Origin: Pseudomonas sp. PD9R
GTDB taxonomy: Bacteria > Pseudomonadota > Gammaproteobacteria > Pseudomonadales > Pseudomonadaceae
DNA length: 64,000 nucleotides
Assembly (NCBI RefSeq): GCF_019200975.1
Contig: NZ_JAHTMR010000013.1
Coordinates: 150,503 to 214,502 of the forward strand
Direction of reading: 5' to 3'
Both the position numbers and the translations under genes were made by a program. Position 1 is the first letter of the stretch; every line of letters starts with the position of its first letter. This document shows, one piece after another, positions 8,578 to 18,183 of this stretch. The notes below the pieces were generated by a model. That model made no database searches, was not told the origin of the DNA, and was given only the letters and a program-made list of their open reading frames with translations.

Positions 8578-8657
8578 TGTAGGAGCTGCCGCAGGCTGCG
8601 ATCTTTTGATCTTGATTTCTTAAGATCAAAAGATCGCAGCCTGCGGCAGCTCCTACA
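8578..8657. repeat. REP inverted pair
   Basis: Two facing REP palindromes just downstream of the sdaB stop codon on the minus strand. Confidence 0.85.
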
Positions 8658-8674
8658 TTAGTTCACCTGCGGTC

Positions 8675-10051
8675 TCAGCACTCAACGGCGCTGACAGCCA
8701 AACCACCCCGCGACGTCTCCTTGTACTTGTCATGCATATCGGCACCGGTATCGCGCATTGTGCGAATCACCCGATCCAGCGAAATGAAATGCTGACCATC
8801 ACCGCGCAACGCCATCTGCGCCGCGTTGATCGCCTTAACCGCGGCAATCGCGTTGCGCTCGATGCACGGCACCTGCACCAGACCGCCCACCGGATCACAG
8901 GTCAACCCGAGGTTGTGTTCCAGGCCGATTTCCGCCGCGTTGCACAACTGCTCCGGCGTGGCGCCGAGGATTTCCGCCAACCCGGCCGCCGCCATGGCGC
9001 AGGCCGAACCGACTTCGCCCTGGCACCCGACTTCAGCACCGGAGATCGATGCGTTCTTCTTGCACAAAATCCCGACTGCCGCCGCACTGAGCAAGTAGTC
9101 GACGACATTGGCATCGGTCACGGCTTCGCTGAACTTCATAAAATAGTGCAACACCGCCGGGATGATTCCCGCCGCGCCATTGGTCGGTGCCGTAACCATG
9201 CGCCCGCCGGCGGCGTTTTCTTCGTTGACCGCCAGGGCGAACAGGTTGACCCACTCCATGGCGCTGAGCGTCGAGCCGATCACGTTGGGCTTGTTCAGCT
9301 CCTGCAGGCTGCGATGCAGCTTGGCCGCACGCCGACGCACATTCAGGCCACCGGGCAGGATGCCCTCATGCTTGAGCCCCTGCTCGACGCAGTCCTGCAT
9401 GGCGCGCCAGAGCGTCATCAGGCCACTGCGAATTTCTGCTTCGCTGCGCCAGACCTTCTCGTTAGCCAGCATTAATTCAGCAACGCGCAGGTTGTGCTTT
9501 TTACACAGCTCCAGCAGCTCGGCGGCACTGGAGAAATCGTAAGGCAGCACCGTGCGATCCATGTCGACAACGCCACTGGATGCCTGGGCCTCATCGACGA
9601 CAAAACCGCCGCCGACCGAATAGTAGGTGTCGCGATGCAACTCGCCGTGATCGTCTTCGACAATCAAGGTCATGGCGTTGGGATGGAATGGCAGGTTTTC
9701 GTCGATCAGGCGCATGTCCCGCGCCCAAATGAACGGCACCGAAAAGCGACCATCAAGCAACAATGTGTGGGTTTCGCGCAGGGTGTTGATGCGGATGCCG
9801 ATTTGCGACGGATCGATCGCATCCGGCCACTCACCCATCAGGCCCATGATCACAGCATTGTCGCTGCCGTGACCGATGCCGGTGGCCGACAACGAACCAA
9901 ACAGCTGAACTTCGACGCGCCGCACCTGCTCCAGCAGACCGCGTTCACGCAGGCCCTGTACGAACAGCGCCGCCGCCCGCATAGGCCCCACGGTGTGCGA
10001 ACTGGAGGGGCCGATGCCGATTTTGAACAGGTCGAAAACACTGATAGCCAT
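8675..10051 (-). CDS. sdaB: L-serine ammonia-lyase (iron-sulfur, single-chain)
   Basis: A 458-residue L-serine dehydratase with fused beta and alpha parts. It begins MAISVFDLFKIGIGPSSSHTVGPM, the family signature. The C-terminal part holds the 4Fe-4S cysteine environment (ISGAEVGCQGEVGSACAMAA and LTCDPVGGLVQVPCIERN). It deaminates L-serine to pyruvate and ammonia. Next to gbdR and choXWV it fits the end of betaine catabolism, in which demethylation gives glycine, then serine, then pyruvate; the P. aeruginosa counterpart belongs to the GbdR regulon. The REP pair at 8578 is its likely 3' end. Confidence 0.92.
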   Translation of the reverse strand: MAISVFDLFKIGIGPSSSHTVGPMRAAALFVQGLRERGLLEQVRRVEVQLFGSLSATGIGHGSDNAVIMGLMGEWPDAIDPSQIGIRINTLRETHTLLLDGRFSVPFIWARDMRLIDENLPFHPNAMTLIVEDDHGELHRDTYYSVGGGFVVDEAQASSGVVDMDRTVLPYDFSSAAELLELCKKHNLRVAELMLANEKVWRSEAEIRSGLMTLWRAMQDCVEQGLKHEGILPGGLNVRRRAAKLHRSLQELNKPNVIGSTLSAMEWVNLFALAVNEENAAGGRMVTAPTNGAAGIIPAVLHYFMKFSEAVTDANVVDYLLSAAAVGILCKKNASISGAEVGCQGEVGSACAMAAAGLAEILGATPEQLCNAAEIGLEHNLGLTCDPVGGLVQVPCIERNAIAAVKAINAAQMALRGDGQHFISLDRVIRTMRDTGADMHDKYKETSRGGLAVSAVEC

Positions 10052-10486
10052 TACTGCCTGACTCCTGGATGTGCCAACTCCAGGCGCAAAAGCGCCCGGT
10101 GACGGAGCTGCTACGCTGAAGCTGCAATCCGTCGGGATGGCCGCATCATCAGGCTTTTACCGTGTCGTTCGACGTCTCACACCGACGCACTCATGCCCAC
10201 TAACGCCGCGTGTCTTTTACGTCGCCTTTTCGCGGTTTTTTTGTGACGCAGAGGGGAAAAATGGGCTGAAAAAAGCTGTAAACGACGTTACTGACACTGG
10301 ATGCGACCATCCCTGTACTGGTTACGACGCACCCTGTAGGCGTCAGATTTTCACTGGTACATGATCGTATCGACTCGATTGCAAGGCGCCGTGGTAGAGC
10401 TGTCTCCAAAACGCCATCCAACCGCAACCTATAAGTGCGGTGGTCCAGTCGGAACACTGCCAAAAAAAACACCAAGGAGTCCATCC
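10052..10486. other. 435-base divergent control region between sdaB and choX
   Basis: No gene is supported here. It must carry the divergent promoters of sdaB and choXWV, both expected GbdR targets. I could not pick out a convincing pair of GbdR half-sites or a clear sigma-70 promoter by eye. Confidence 0.6.
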
Positions 10487-11434
10487 ATGAAAGGTTCCCC
10501 GTCGTTGTTGTTGGCCGCCATGCTAAGTCTGCCGCTTCTGGCGCAAGCCGCCGAGCCGGCGCAGTGCAGTACCGTAAACTTCTCCGATGTCGGCTGGACC
10601 GACATCACCGCCACAACCGCGACCACCAGCGTCGTACTCGACGCCCTGGGCTACAAAACCAAGACCACGATGATTTCCGTGCCGGTGACCTACAAGTCCC
10701 TGGCCGACGGCAAGAACATGGACATCTTCCTGGGGAACTGGATGCCAACCATGGAAAACGACATCAAGGCTTATCGTGATGCCGGCACCGTGGAAACCGT
10801 GCGCACCAACCTCAAAGGCGCCAAATACACGCTGGCCGTGCCACAGGCACTGTATGACAAAGGCCTGCACGATTTCGCCGACATCGCCAAGTTCAAGAAA
10901 GAGCTGGACGGCAAGATTTACGGCATCGAACCGGGTAATGACGGCAACCGTCTGATCCAGAGTATGATCGACAAGAACGCCTTCGGCCTCAAAGACGCTG
11001 GTTTCAAAGTGGTCGAATCCAGTGAAGCCGGCATGCTCTCGCAAGTCGACCGCGCACAGAAACGTGACACCGCCGTCGTGTTCCTCGGCTGGGCGCCTCA
11101 CCCGATGAACAAGCGTTTCAAAATCCAGTACCTCACCGGCGGCGATGATTATTTCGGCCCGGATTTCGGTGCAGCGACCGTCCTGACCAACACCCGCAAA
11201 GGGTACGCCCAGGAATGCAGCAACGTGGGTCAGCTGCTGAAGAACCTGGAGTTCACCGTCGACATGGAAAGCACCCTCATGGGCAACATCCTGGACGACA
11301 AGATGAAGCCTGACGCGGCCGCCAAGGCCTGGCTTAAAAAGAATCCACAGGTCCTCGATACCTGGCTCGCTGGCGTGACCACCATTGACGGTAAACCTGG
11401 CCTGGAGGCCGTGAAAGCAAGTTTGGCCAAGTAA
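10487..11434 (+). CDS. choX: ChoX, periplasmic choline-binding protein
   Basis: A 315-residue ABC binding protein (cbcX in P. aeruginosa). The signal peptide is MKGSPSLLLAAMLSLPLLAQAA. Conserved blocks shared with caiX include DVGWTDITATTATTSVVLDALGY, MDIFLGNWMP and GIEPGNDGNR. ATG 10487 is set by AAGGAG 10474-10479. It precedes choW by 66 bases and forms an operon with choW and choV for osmolyte/choline uptake. Known family aromatic residues of the choline box are plausibly the Trp residues in GWTD and GNWMP. Confidence 0.9.
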   Translation: MKGSPSLLLAAMLSLPLLAQAAEPAQCSTVNFSDVGWTDITATTATTSVVLDALGYKTKTTMISVPVTYKSLADGKNMDIFLGNWMPTMENDIKAYRDAGTVETVRTNLKGAKYTLAVPQALYDKGLHDFADIAKFKKELDGKIYGIEPGNDGNRLIQSMIDKNAFGLKDAGFKVVESSEAGMLSQVDRAQKRDTAVVFLGWAPHPMNKRFKIQYLTGGDDYFGPDFGAATVLTNTRKGYAQECSNVGQLLKNLEFTVDMESTLMGNILDDKMKPDAAAKAWLKKNPQVLDTWLAGVTTIDGKPGLEAVKASLAK

Positions 11435-11500
11435 TCGCTTACGCCGGGCGAGTTCGCTCGCCCGGGCTGTTTATTTCCTTGCATGCGGACGTTCACTACC

Positions 11501-12346
11501 ATGCTGATTGATCAGAAAATCCCCTTAGGCCAGTACATCGCGGGCTTCGTTGAATGGTTGACGCAACACGGCGCCAGCACCTTCGACGCAATCGCCGTGA
11601 CACTGGAAACGATGATCCACGGCGTGACGTTCGCGCTGACCTGGTTCAACCCGCTGGCATTGATCGGCCTAATCGCATTACTTGCACACTTCATCCAACG
11701 CAAATGGGGCCTGACCGTTTTCGTCATTGCCTCCTTCCTGCTGATCCTCAATCTGGGGTATTGGCAGGAAACCATGGAAACCCTCGCCCAGGTGCTCTTC
11801 GCCACCCTGGTTTGCGTGGTCATCGGCGTACCGTTGGGTATCGTCGCCGCGCACAAACCGATGTTCTACACGCTGATGCGTCCGGTGCTCGATCTGATGC
11901 AGACCGTACCGACGTTCGTGTACCTCATTCCTACCCTGACCCTTTTCGGTCTGGGTGTGGTCCCGGGTCTGATTTCGACGGTGGTGTTCGCGATTGCCGC
12001 GCCTATCCGCCTGACCTACTTGGGCATCCGCGATGTCCCGGAAGAATTGATGGACGCCGGCAAAGCCTTTGGCTGCTCGCGACGTCAACTGCTCTCGCGA
12101 ATCGAACTGCCCCACGCCATGCCAAGCATCGCGGCCGGTATTACCCAGTGCATCATGCTGTCGTTGTCGATGGTGGTGATCGCGGCACTGGTGGGCGCCG
12201 ACGGCTTGGGCAAACCGGTGGTCAACGCACTGAATACCGCTGATATCGCCCTGGGCTTCGAAGCGGGCTTGGCGATCGTACTGCTGGCGATCATGCTCGA
12301 CCGTATCTGCAAACAACCCGACGCCAAAGTAGGGGGTGACGCATGA
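11501..12346 (+). CDS. choW: ChoW, quaternary-amine ABC importer permease
   Basis: A 281-residue integral membrane permease of the ProW/OpuAB type with about six hydrophobic segments. The cytoplasmic EAA-loop region reads VPEELMDAGKAFGCSRRQLLSRIELP. I chose ATG 11501 because the product then matches the usual 281-282 residues; an in-frame ATG at 11483 is an alternative, and neither has a strong ribosome site. The stop overlaps the choV start by four bases. It probably serves ChoX, CaiX and any other cognate binding proteins. Confidence 0.88.
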   Translation: MLIDQKIPLGQYIAGFVEWLTQHGASTFDAIAVTLETMIHGVTFALTWFNPLALIGLIALLAHFIQRKWGLTVFVIASFLLILNLGYWQETMETLAQVLFATLVCVVIGVPLGIVAAHKPMFYTLMRPVLDLMQTVPTFVYLIPTLTLFGLGVVPGLISTVVFAIAAPIRLTYLGIRDVPEELMDAGKAFGCSRRQLLSRIELPHAMPSIAAGITQCIMLSLSMVVIAALVGADGLGKPVVNALNTADIALGFEAGLAIVLLAIMLDRICKQPDAKVGGDA

Positions 12347-13521
12347 GCATTATTCGCTTCGAGAACGTTGACGTTATCTTCTCCAGGGATCCACGCGAGG
12401 CGCTCAAGCTGCTGGATCAGGGCATGACCCGCAACGAGATCCTGAAAAAGACCGGGCAGATCGTAGGCGTCGAGAAAGCCAGCCTTGATGTCGAAAAAGG
12501 TGAAATCTGTGTACTGATGGGCCTGTCCGGTTCTGGCAAGTCCAGCCTGTTGCGCTGCATCAACGGCCTCAATACCGTCAGCCGCGGCAAGTTGTTCGTC
12601 GAGCACGAAGGCCGTCAGATCGACATCGCTGCGTGCACGCCAGCCGAGCTGAAAATGATGCGCACCAAGCGCATTGCCATGGTGTTCCAGAAGTTCGCCC
12701 TGATGCCTTGGCTGACGGTGCGCGAGAACATCAGCTTCGGCCTGGAAATGCAGGGTCGTCCCGAGAAGGAACGACGCAAGCTGGTGGACGACAAGCTTGA
12801 ACTGGTGGGCCTGACCCAGTGGCGCAACAAGAAACCCAATGAGCTGTCCGGTGGTATGCAACAACGTGTGGGCCTGGCTCGCGCGCTGGCGATGGACGCC
12901 GATATTCTGCTGATGGACGAACCGTTTTCAGCCCTCGACCCGCTGATCCGCCAAGGCCTGCAGGACGAACTGCTGGAACTGCAACGCAAGCTGAGCAAAA
13001 CCATCGTGTTCGTAAGCCACGACCTTGATGAAGCCCTGAAGCTCGGCAGCCGTATCGCGATCATGAAAGACGGCCGGATCATCCAGTACAGCAAGCCGGA
13101 AGAAATCGTCCTCAACCCCGCGGATGACTACGTGCGGACCTTCGTGGCCCACACCAACCCGCTCAATGTGTTGTGCGGCCGCAGCCTGATGCGCACGCTG
13201 GACAACTGCAAACGCATCAACGGTTCGGTGTGTCTCGATCCGGGCGGCGATTCGTGGCTGGACCTGGCGGAAGGCAACACCATCAAGGGCGCTCGCCAGA
13301 ACGGCGCGAGCCTGGATTTGCAGAACTGGATTCCAGGTCAAGCGGTTGAAGGCCTGGGTCGTAGGCCAACGCTGGTGGACTCGAACATCGGCATGCGCGA
13401 CGCGCTGCAGATTCGTTATCAGACCGGCAACAAACTGGTGCTGCACGACAACAACCAGGTCGTTGGGATTCTCGGCGACAGCGAGCTGTATCACGCGCTG
13501 CTCGGCAAGAACCTGGGGTAA
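12343..13521 (+). CDS. choV: ChoV, quaternary-amine ABC importer ATPase
   Basis: A 392-residue ProV/OpuAA-type ATPase. Walker A is GLSGSGKSS, the ABC signature is LSGGMQQRVGLARALA, Walker B is ILLMDEPFSALD, and the switch His is in FVSHDLDEA. A C-terminal regulatory extension follows from about residue 275. ATG 12343 overlaps the choW stop (ATGA), so translation is coupled. A strong terminator follows at 13534. With ChoW it forms the shared core of choline, betaine and carnitine import. Confidence 0.92.
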   Translation: MSIIRFENVDVIFSRDPREALKLLDQGMTRNEILKKTGQIVGVEKASLDVEKGEICVLMGLSGSGKSSLLRCINGLNTVSRGKLFVEHEGRQIDIAACTPAELKMMRTKRIAMVFQKFALMPWLTVRENISFGLEMQGRPEKERRKLVDDKLELVGLTQWRNKKPNELSGGMQQRVGLARALAMDADILLMDEPFSALDPLIRQGLQDELLELQRKLSKTIVFVSHDLDEALKLGSRIAIMKDGRIIQYSKPEEIVLNPADDYVRTFVAHTNPLNVLCGRSLMRTLDNCKRINGSVCLDPGGDSWLDLAEGNTIKGARQNGASLDLQNWIPGQAVEGLGRRPTLVDSNIGMRDALQIRYQTGNKLVLHDNNQVVGILGDSELYHALLGKNLG

Positions 13522-13533
13522 GGCAACACATGC

Positions 13534-13565
13534 AAAAACGCCGCGAGAGGATCGCGGCGTTTTTG
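13534..13565 (+). terminator. Rho-independent terminator after choXWV
   Basis: A 9-bp stem ACGCCGCGA / TCGCGGCGT with a short loop is followed by a run of T. It lies 13 bases after the choV stop and closes the choXWV transcript. Confidence 0.9.
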
Positions 13566-13580
13566 TTTATGCGGAGCGAA

Positions 13581-13659
13581 GATCAAAAGATCGCAGCCTG
13601 CGGCAGCTCTACATGAAACACACTCCCCTGTAGGAACTGCCGCAGGCTGCGATCTTTTA
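13581..13659. repeat. REP inverted pair
   Basis: Two facing REP palindromes between the choV terminator and convergent betT. Confidence 0.85.
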
Positions 13660-13705
13660 AAGCTGATGCGGTGTTTCAGACGGAAACACCGCGCCACTTC
13701 ACAAC

Positions 13706-15703
13706 TTAGCTATAAACCCGGCCAAGGAGCTGCCGATGGCTTTCAAACTGATCGAGCACGTCACGGGTGATCTGGTCCTGGGTGAAACCCATCAAGTCGT
13801 AGTCCTGGCTGCCGTTGTGCAGGTACACCTCGGCGCGGTAATAACGCTGGCGCGCCTCATCGGACTGAGCCGATTCGGTTGGCGTAGCCAGGTAACCATC
13901 CAGGCTGACTTCGTAGACAAACGGGTTGCCCTCTTCCATCTCGACCCGTACGCCCATGCACCGCTTGGACTTGCCCAACAGCGTCTGAACTTCCAGACCC
14001 TGGGCACGCATTTGCGCCGTCGCATCTTCCAATGCCGGGCTCACATGCTTGTCCATGAAACGCTGGACGATCGACTGGCTCGGTTGCAGGTCCAGTTGGG
14101 TCAAGCGCTCAGTGAAACCACGACGACCGCGCGCCGCCAACTCGGCTTGTTCCTGTTCGATCTGCACGTCCTGGCGCATAGCCTTGTGCAAGCCGAACAT
14201 GAAGAACACCAGGACCACCGAGAACGGCAGACCGGCCAGCACCACCATGGTTTGCATGGCTTCGAAGTTACCGGCGAACAGCAGGCCGATGGTCACCAGG
14301 GTGATTACCGCCGACCAGAAAATCCGCAGCCAGTGCGGCGCGTCTTCGTCGACGTTGCCGCCCTTGCAGGAGAGATTGGCCATCATCACCGCGCCGGAAT
14401 CCGCCGGGGTCAGGAACAGCACGAAACCGACGAAGATCGACACGCCGATCACAATCTTCGACGCCGGGTAATGCTCAAGCAACTGGTAGATCGCCATGGA
14501 CGGCTGTTCCAGCGCCGTCTTCCCGAGCTCCACCGCCCCATGGTTCATCACCAGGTCCAACGCCGAGTTACCGAAGATCGACAGCCACGCCAGGGTGAAG
14601 CCCAGTGGAATCAGCAGCACGCCAGCCACCAGTTCACGCACCGTGCGACCACGGGAAATACGCGCGATGAACATGCCTACGAATGGCGCCCAGGAAATCC
14701 ACCAGGCCCAGTAGAACAGGGTCCACAGGCCCAACCAGCGGTCGGACTTTTCGCTGTCGCCTTCATACACGTAGAGGTCGAAGGTCTTCAGCACCACGCC
14801 GTTCAGGTAGTCGCCGATGTTCTGCACAAAGCCGTTGAGCAGGTGCAGGGTCGGGCCGAACAGCAGGACGAAAATCAGCAGGCCGCTGAACAGCACGATG
14901 TTCAGGTTGGACAGACGACGGATGCCGTTTTCCACACCGGATACTGCAGCGATGGTTGCCACCGTGCTCATCACGATGATCACGATCAGCAGGTTGGTGT
15001 TGCTGTGCTCCATGCCAAACAGGTTTTCAAGGCCCGACGACACTTGCAGCGAACCAATCCCCAGATTCGTCACCAGACCCAGCAGGGTCACGAACATGCC
15101 AAAGCCATCTACCGCATGACCGGCAGCGCCTTTGACCCAACGTTCGCCCACCAGCGGGTACAGCGCCGAACGCAACGCCAGCGGCTGGTTATGCCGATAA
15201 GCAAAATACGCCACGGCCAGGCCGACCAATGCGTAGATCGCCCAGCCGTGCAGGCCCCAGTGCAGGAAGGTCAGCTGAACTGCCTGGCGCGCAGCCATGT
15301 TGCTCGCAGCGACGCCTTCCGGCGGGTTGAAGTAGTGATCCAGCGGCTCGGACGCACCGAAGTACAGCAGCGAAATGCCGATACCCGACGAGAACAGCAT
15401 CCCCGCCCAGGCGCCGTAGCTGAAGTCCGGGGTGTCGTCCTTGCTGCCCAGTTTGAGTTTGCCGTAGGACGAAAACGCCAGGCCGATGACGAACACCAGA
15501 TAGGCGGCAATGACCACCATGTAGTACCAGCCGAAGCTGCGGGACAACCAGGCCTGAGCCACTCCCAGCATTCTGCCGGCCTCTTGCGGGGCGATGATCA
15601 GAATGGCGGTCAACAACAGAATCAACGCGGTAGAGGTGTAGAACACCCAACCGTTGACCGTCACCTTCTCGGGTGGGGTCTTTATTAGCGAGGCAGAACT
15701 CAT
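13706..15703 (-). CDS. betT: BetT, BCCT-family choline/betaine transporter
   Basis: A 665-residue betaine/choline/carnitine transporter with about twelve membrane segments. The family signature is visible in SSGIGISLLYFGASEPLDHYF and in the Trp-rich segment FYWAWWISWAPFVGMFIARISRGR. A hydrophilic C-terminal tail of about 140 residues resembles that of BetT and is thought in the family to sense osmotic state. It is divergent from betIBA, the classic bet arrangement, and the shared gap carries the BetI operator. Choline is the most likely substrate by context. Confidence 0.88.
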   Translation of the reverse strand: MSSASLIKTPPEKVTVNGWVFYTSTALILLLTAILIIAPQEAGRMLGVAQAWLSRSFGWYYMVVIAAYLVFVIGLAFSSYGKLKLGSKDDTPDFSYGAWAGMLFSSGIGISLLYFGASEPLDHYFNPPEGVAASNMAARQAVQLTFLHWGLHGWAIYALVGLAVAYFAYRHNQPLALRSALYPLVGERWVKGAAGHAVDGFGMFVTLLGLVTNLGIGSLQVSSGLENLFGMEHSNTNLLIVIIVMSTVATIAAVSGVENGIRRLSNLNIVLFSGLLIFVLLFGPTLHLLNGFVQNIGDYLNGVVLKTFDLYVYEGDSEKSDRWLGLWTLFYWAWWISWAPFVGMFIARISRGRTVRELVAGVLLIPLGFTLAWLSIFGNSALDLVMNHGAVELGKTALEQPSMAIYQLLEHYPASKIVIGVSIFVGFVLFLTPADSGAVMMANLSCKGGNVDEDAPHWLRIFWSAVITLVTIGLLFAGNFEAMQTMVVLAGLPFSVVLVFFMFGLHKAMRQDVQIEQEQAELAARGRRGFTERLTQLDLQPSQSIVQRFMDKHVSPALEDATAQMRAQGLEVQTLLGKSKRCMGVRVEMEEGNPFVYEVSLDGYLATPTESAQSDEARQRYYRAEVYLHNGSQDYDLMGFTQDQITRDVLDQFESHRQLLGRVYS

Positions 15704-16026
15704 GGCACAGATGCTCCGGGCAGTGCGAGAGAAGAACGCAAGGCAGTGCGTTACCCGACCAATCGGTTAGTGGGCAGCCGACCGGTGGGTGTTATAAAGA
15801 CACCCCGAAAAAAGCCCGAAGCCCTGCAGGCGCCAGCGCATACAGGTTTCGAGCGTTTTCGGATGTCGGTTTGCCGCCATTTACATGTAGGAAAAATCTG
15901 TAAGCAGCGACGATTTGTCGCAGATCTTATTCTTTGTTGATTGAACGTTCAATCAAAACAAAATAGACTGGCCCTCAATCCGGTAGTCGTTCTACGTCTG
16001 CCGGAAGGCCTAAGGAGATGTGCAAG
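15704..16026. other. Divergent betT/betIBA control region
   Basis: This 323-base gap holds no gene. It contains an imperfect 8-4-8 inverted repeat nearer betT (TTACCCGA/TCGGTTAG, 15751-15770), a GCGAC/GTCGC inverted repeat (15907-15921), the perfect 20-base palindrome at 15937-15956 and the betI promoter. Confidence 0.75.
15937..15956. promoter_or_regulatory. BetI operator palindrome
   Basis: TTGATTGAACGTTCAATCAA is a perfect 20-base palindrome. It overlaps the -35 of a likely promoter (TTGAAC 15941-15946, 17-base spacer, TAGACT 15964-15969) about 60 bases before betI. BetI is a TetR-type repressor known to bind such palindromes in the bet control region and to be released by choline. Confidence 0.85.
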
Positions 16027-16620
16027 ATGCCCAAGGTCGGTATGCAACCCATCCGTCGCCAACAGTTGATCGAAGCCACTTTGCTGGCCGTCGATCAGGT
16101 AGGGATGGGGGACGCCAGCATTGCGCTGATCGCCCGTTTGGCCGGTGTCTCGAATGGCATCATCAGTCACTATTTTCAGGACAAGAACGGCCTGATCGCC
16201 GCCACGATGCGGTATCTGATGAGCGTCCTCAGCGAGAACGTCACCACGCGCCGACTGGCGCTGGGAGATGACAGCCCTCGGGCCCATCTCCAGGTGATTA
16301 TCGAAGGCAACTTCGACGCCAGCCAGGTCAATGGCCCGGCAATGAAAACCTGGCTGGCCTTCTGGGCCACCAGCATGCACCAGCCGTCATTGCACAGGTT
16401 GCAGCGGATCAACGATCACCGACTGTATTCCAACCTGTGCTGCCAGTTCCGCCGCGTATTGCCGCTCGATGATGCGCGCAGTGCAGCCCGTGGCCTGGCA
16501 GCTCTCATTGACGGCTTGTGGTTGCGCGGCGCGCTGTCGGGAGACGCTTTCGACACCGAGCAGGCGCAACAGATCGCTTACGAATACATGGATATCCAAT
16601 TGGCCAAGCAGGTGAGTTAG
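16027..16620 (+). CDS. betI: BetI, choline-responsive TetR-type repressor
   Basis: A 197-residue TetR family protein beginning MPKVGMQPIRRQQLI, typical of BetI. The DNA-binding helices are in IALIARLAGVSNGIISHYFQDKNGLI (about 28-53). The C-terminal ligand domain is of family length. The start is ATG 16027 with AAGGAG at 16011-16016. It is the first gene of betIBA and presumably represses itself and betT through the palindrome upstream. Confidence 0.93.
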   Translation: MPKVGMQPIRRQQLIEATLLAVDQVGMGDASIALIARLAGVSNGIISHYFQDKNGLIAATMRYLMSVLSENVTTRRLALGDDSPRAHLQVIIEGNFDASQVNGPAMKTWLAFWATSMHQPSLHRLQRINDHRLYSNLCCQFRRVLPLDDARSAARGLAALIDGLWLRGALSGDAFDTEQAQQIAYEYMDIQLAKQVS

Positions 16621-16681
16621 AGCACACATAAACGCTCAACCACCGGACCGTGCCAACCACTTATGCTCTTGCGAGGACTTT

Positions 16682-18154
16682 ATGGCCCGTTTCGAACTGC
16701 AAAAACTCTACATCGATGGCGCGTACTCCGACGCTAGCAGCGACGCCACTTTCGAAGCCATCAACCCGGCTAACGGTGAAGTCCTCGCCAAAGTGCAGCG
16801 TGCGACCCAGTCAGACGTCGAACGTGCCGTGGTCAGCGCTGAAAAGGGCCAGAAAATCTGGGCTGCCATGACCGCGATGGAGCGTTCGCGCATCCTGCGT
16901 CGCGCCGTCGACATCCTGCGTGAGCGCAACGACGAACTGGCCGCCCTGGAAACCCTGGACACCGGCAAGTCGTACTCCGAAACCCGTTACGTCGACATCG
17001 TTACCGGTGCAGACGTGCTGGAATACTACGCAGGCCTGGTGCCGGCCATCGAAGGCGAGCAGATTCCGCTGCGCACCACGTCGTTCGTCTACACCCGTCG
17101 CGAGCCGTTGGGCGTCGTAGCCGGTATCGGCGCGTGGAACTACCCGATCCAGATCGCCCTGTGGAAATCCGCGCCAGCCCTGGCGGCCGGTAACGCGATG
17201 ATCTTCAAGCCCAGCGAAGTCACTTCCCTGACCACGCTGAAACTAGCCGAGATCTATACCGAAGCCGGTCTGCCAGCCGGTGTGTTCAACGTCCTGACCG
17301 GCAGCGGCCGTGAAGTCGGCACCTGGTTGACCGAGCACCCGCGCATCGAAAAAATTTCCTTCACCGGCGGCACCGACACTGGCAAAAAAGTCATGGCCAG
17401 CGCTTCGGCCTCGTCGCTCAAAGACGTGACCATGGAACTGGGTGGCAAGTCCCCACTGATCATCTGCGACGACGCCGACCTCGATCGCGCCGCCGACACC
17501 GCGATGATGGCCAACTTCTACAGCTCCGGTCAGGTCTGCACCAACGGCACTCGCGTGTTCGTACCGGCCCACCTGAAAGCTGCGTTCGAAGCCAAGATCG
17601 CCGAGCGCGTTGCGCGCATCCGCATCGGCAACCCGCAAGACGAAAACACCAACTTCGGCCCGCTGGTCAGCTTCGCCCACATGGAAAGCGTGCTGGGCTA
17701 CATCGCCAAAGGTAAGGCAGAAGGCGCACGCGTACTGTGCGGCGGCGAGCGTCTGACCGATGGCGAATTCGCCAAAGGCGCGTTCGTCGCGCCAACCGTG
17801 TTCACCGACTGCACCGACGACATGACCATCGTCCGTGAAGAAATCTTTGGCCCGGTGATGGCGATCCTCACCTACGAAACCGAAGAAGAAGTGATCCGCC
17901 GCGCCAACGACACCGACTTCGGCCTGGCCGCCGGTATCGTCACCAAAGACCTGAACCGCGCCCACCGCGTGATTCATCAACTGGAAGCCGGTATCTGCTG
18001 GATCAACGCCTGGGGCGAGTCCGACGCCAAGATGCCGGTCGGCGGCTACAAGCAGTCGGGTGTTGGCCGTGAGAACGGGATCAGTTCGCTCAATAACTTC
18101 ACCCGCATCAAATCGGTACAGGTCGAGTTGGGCGATTACGTCTCGGTGTTCTAA
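16682..18154 (+). CDS. betB: Betaine aldehyde dehydrogenase
   Basis: A 490-residue NAD(P)-dependent aldehyde dehydrogenase. The catalytic Glu252 is in TMELGGKS and the nucleophile Cys286 in GQVCTNGTR, both at the standard BetB positions. The cofactor fold is marked by SFTGGTDTGKK. It converts betaine aldehyde to glycine betaine. It lies 61 bases after betI with a GAGGA ribosome site. A REP-like pair follows before betA. Confidence 0.95.
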   Translation: MARFELQKLYIDGAYSDASSDATFEAINPANGEVLAKVQRATQSDVERAVVSAEKGQKIWAAMTAMERSRILRRAVDILRERNDELAALETLDTGKSYSETRYVDIVTGADVLEYYAGLVPAIEGEQIPLRTTSFVYTRREPLGVVAGIGAWNYPIQIALWKSAPALAAGNAMIFKPSEVTSLTTLKLAEIYTEAGLPAGVFNVLTGSGREVGTWLTEHPRIEKISFTGGTDTGKKVMASASASSLKDVTMELGGKSPLIICDDADLDRAADTAMMANFYSSGQVCTNGTRVFVPAHLKAAFEAKIAERVARIRIGNPQDENTNFGPLVSFAHMESVLGYIAKGKAEGARVLCGGERLTDGEFAKGAFVAPTVFTDCTDDMTIVREEIFGPVMAILTYETEEEVIRRANDTDFGLAAGIVTKDLNRAHRVIHQLEAGICWINAWGESDAKMPVGGYKQSGVGRENGISSLNNFTRIKSVQVELGDYVSVF

Positions 18155-18183
18155 CCCCGAGTTTTGTATTGCCCGTGAGGCCG

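Noticed and set aside
10190..10260. Terminator-like T-run upstream of choX
   Set aside because: The GCG-type stem is only 3-4 bp before the T-run and no transcript is expected to end there.
13736..15688. Plus-strand open frame of 650 codons opposite betT
   Set aside because: Antisense shadow of a clear BCCT transporter; no ribosome site and a nonsense-like His/Arg/Gln composition.
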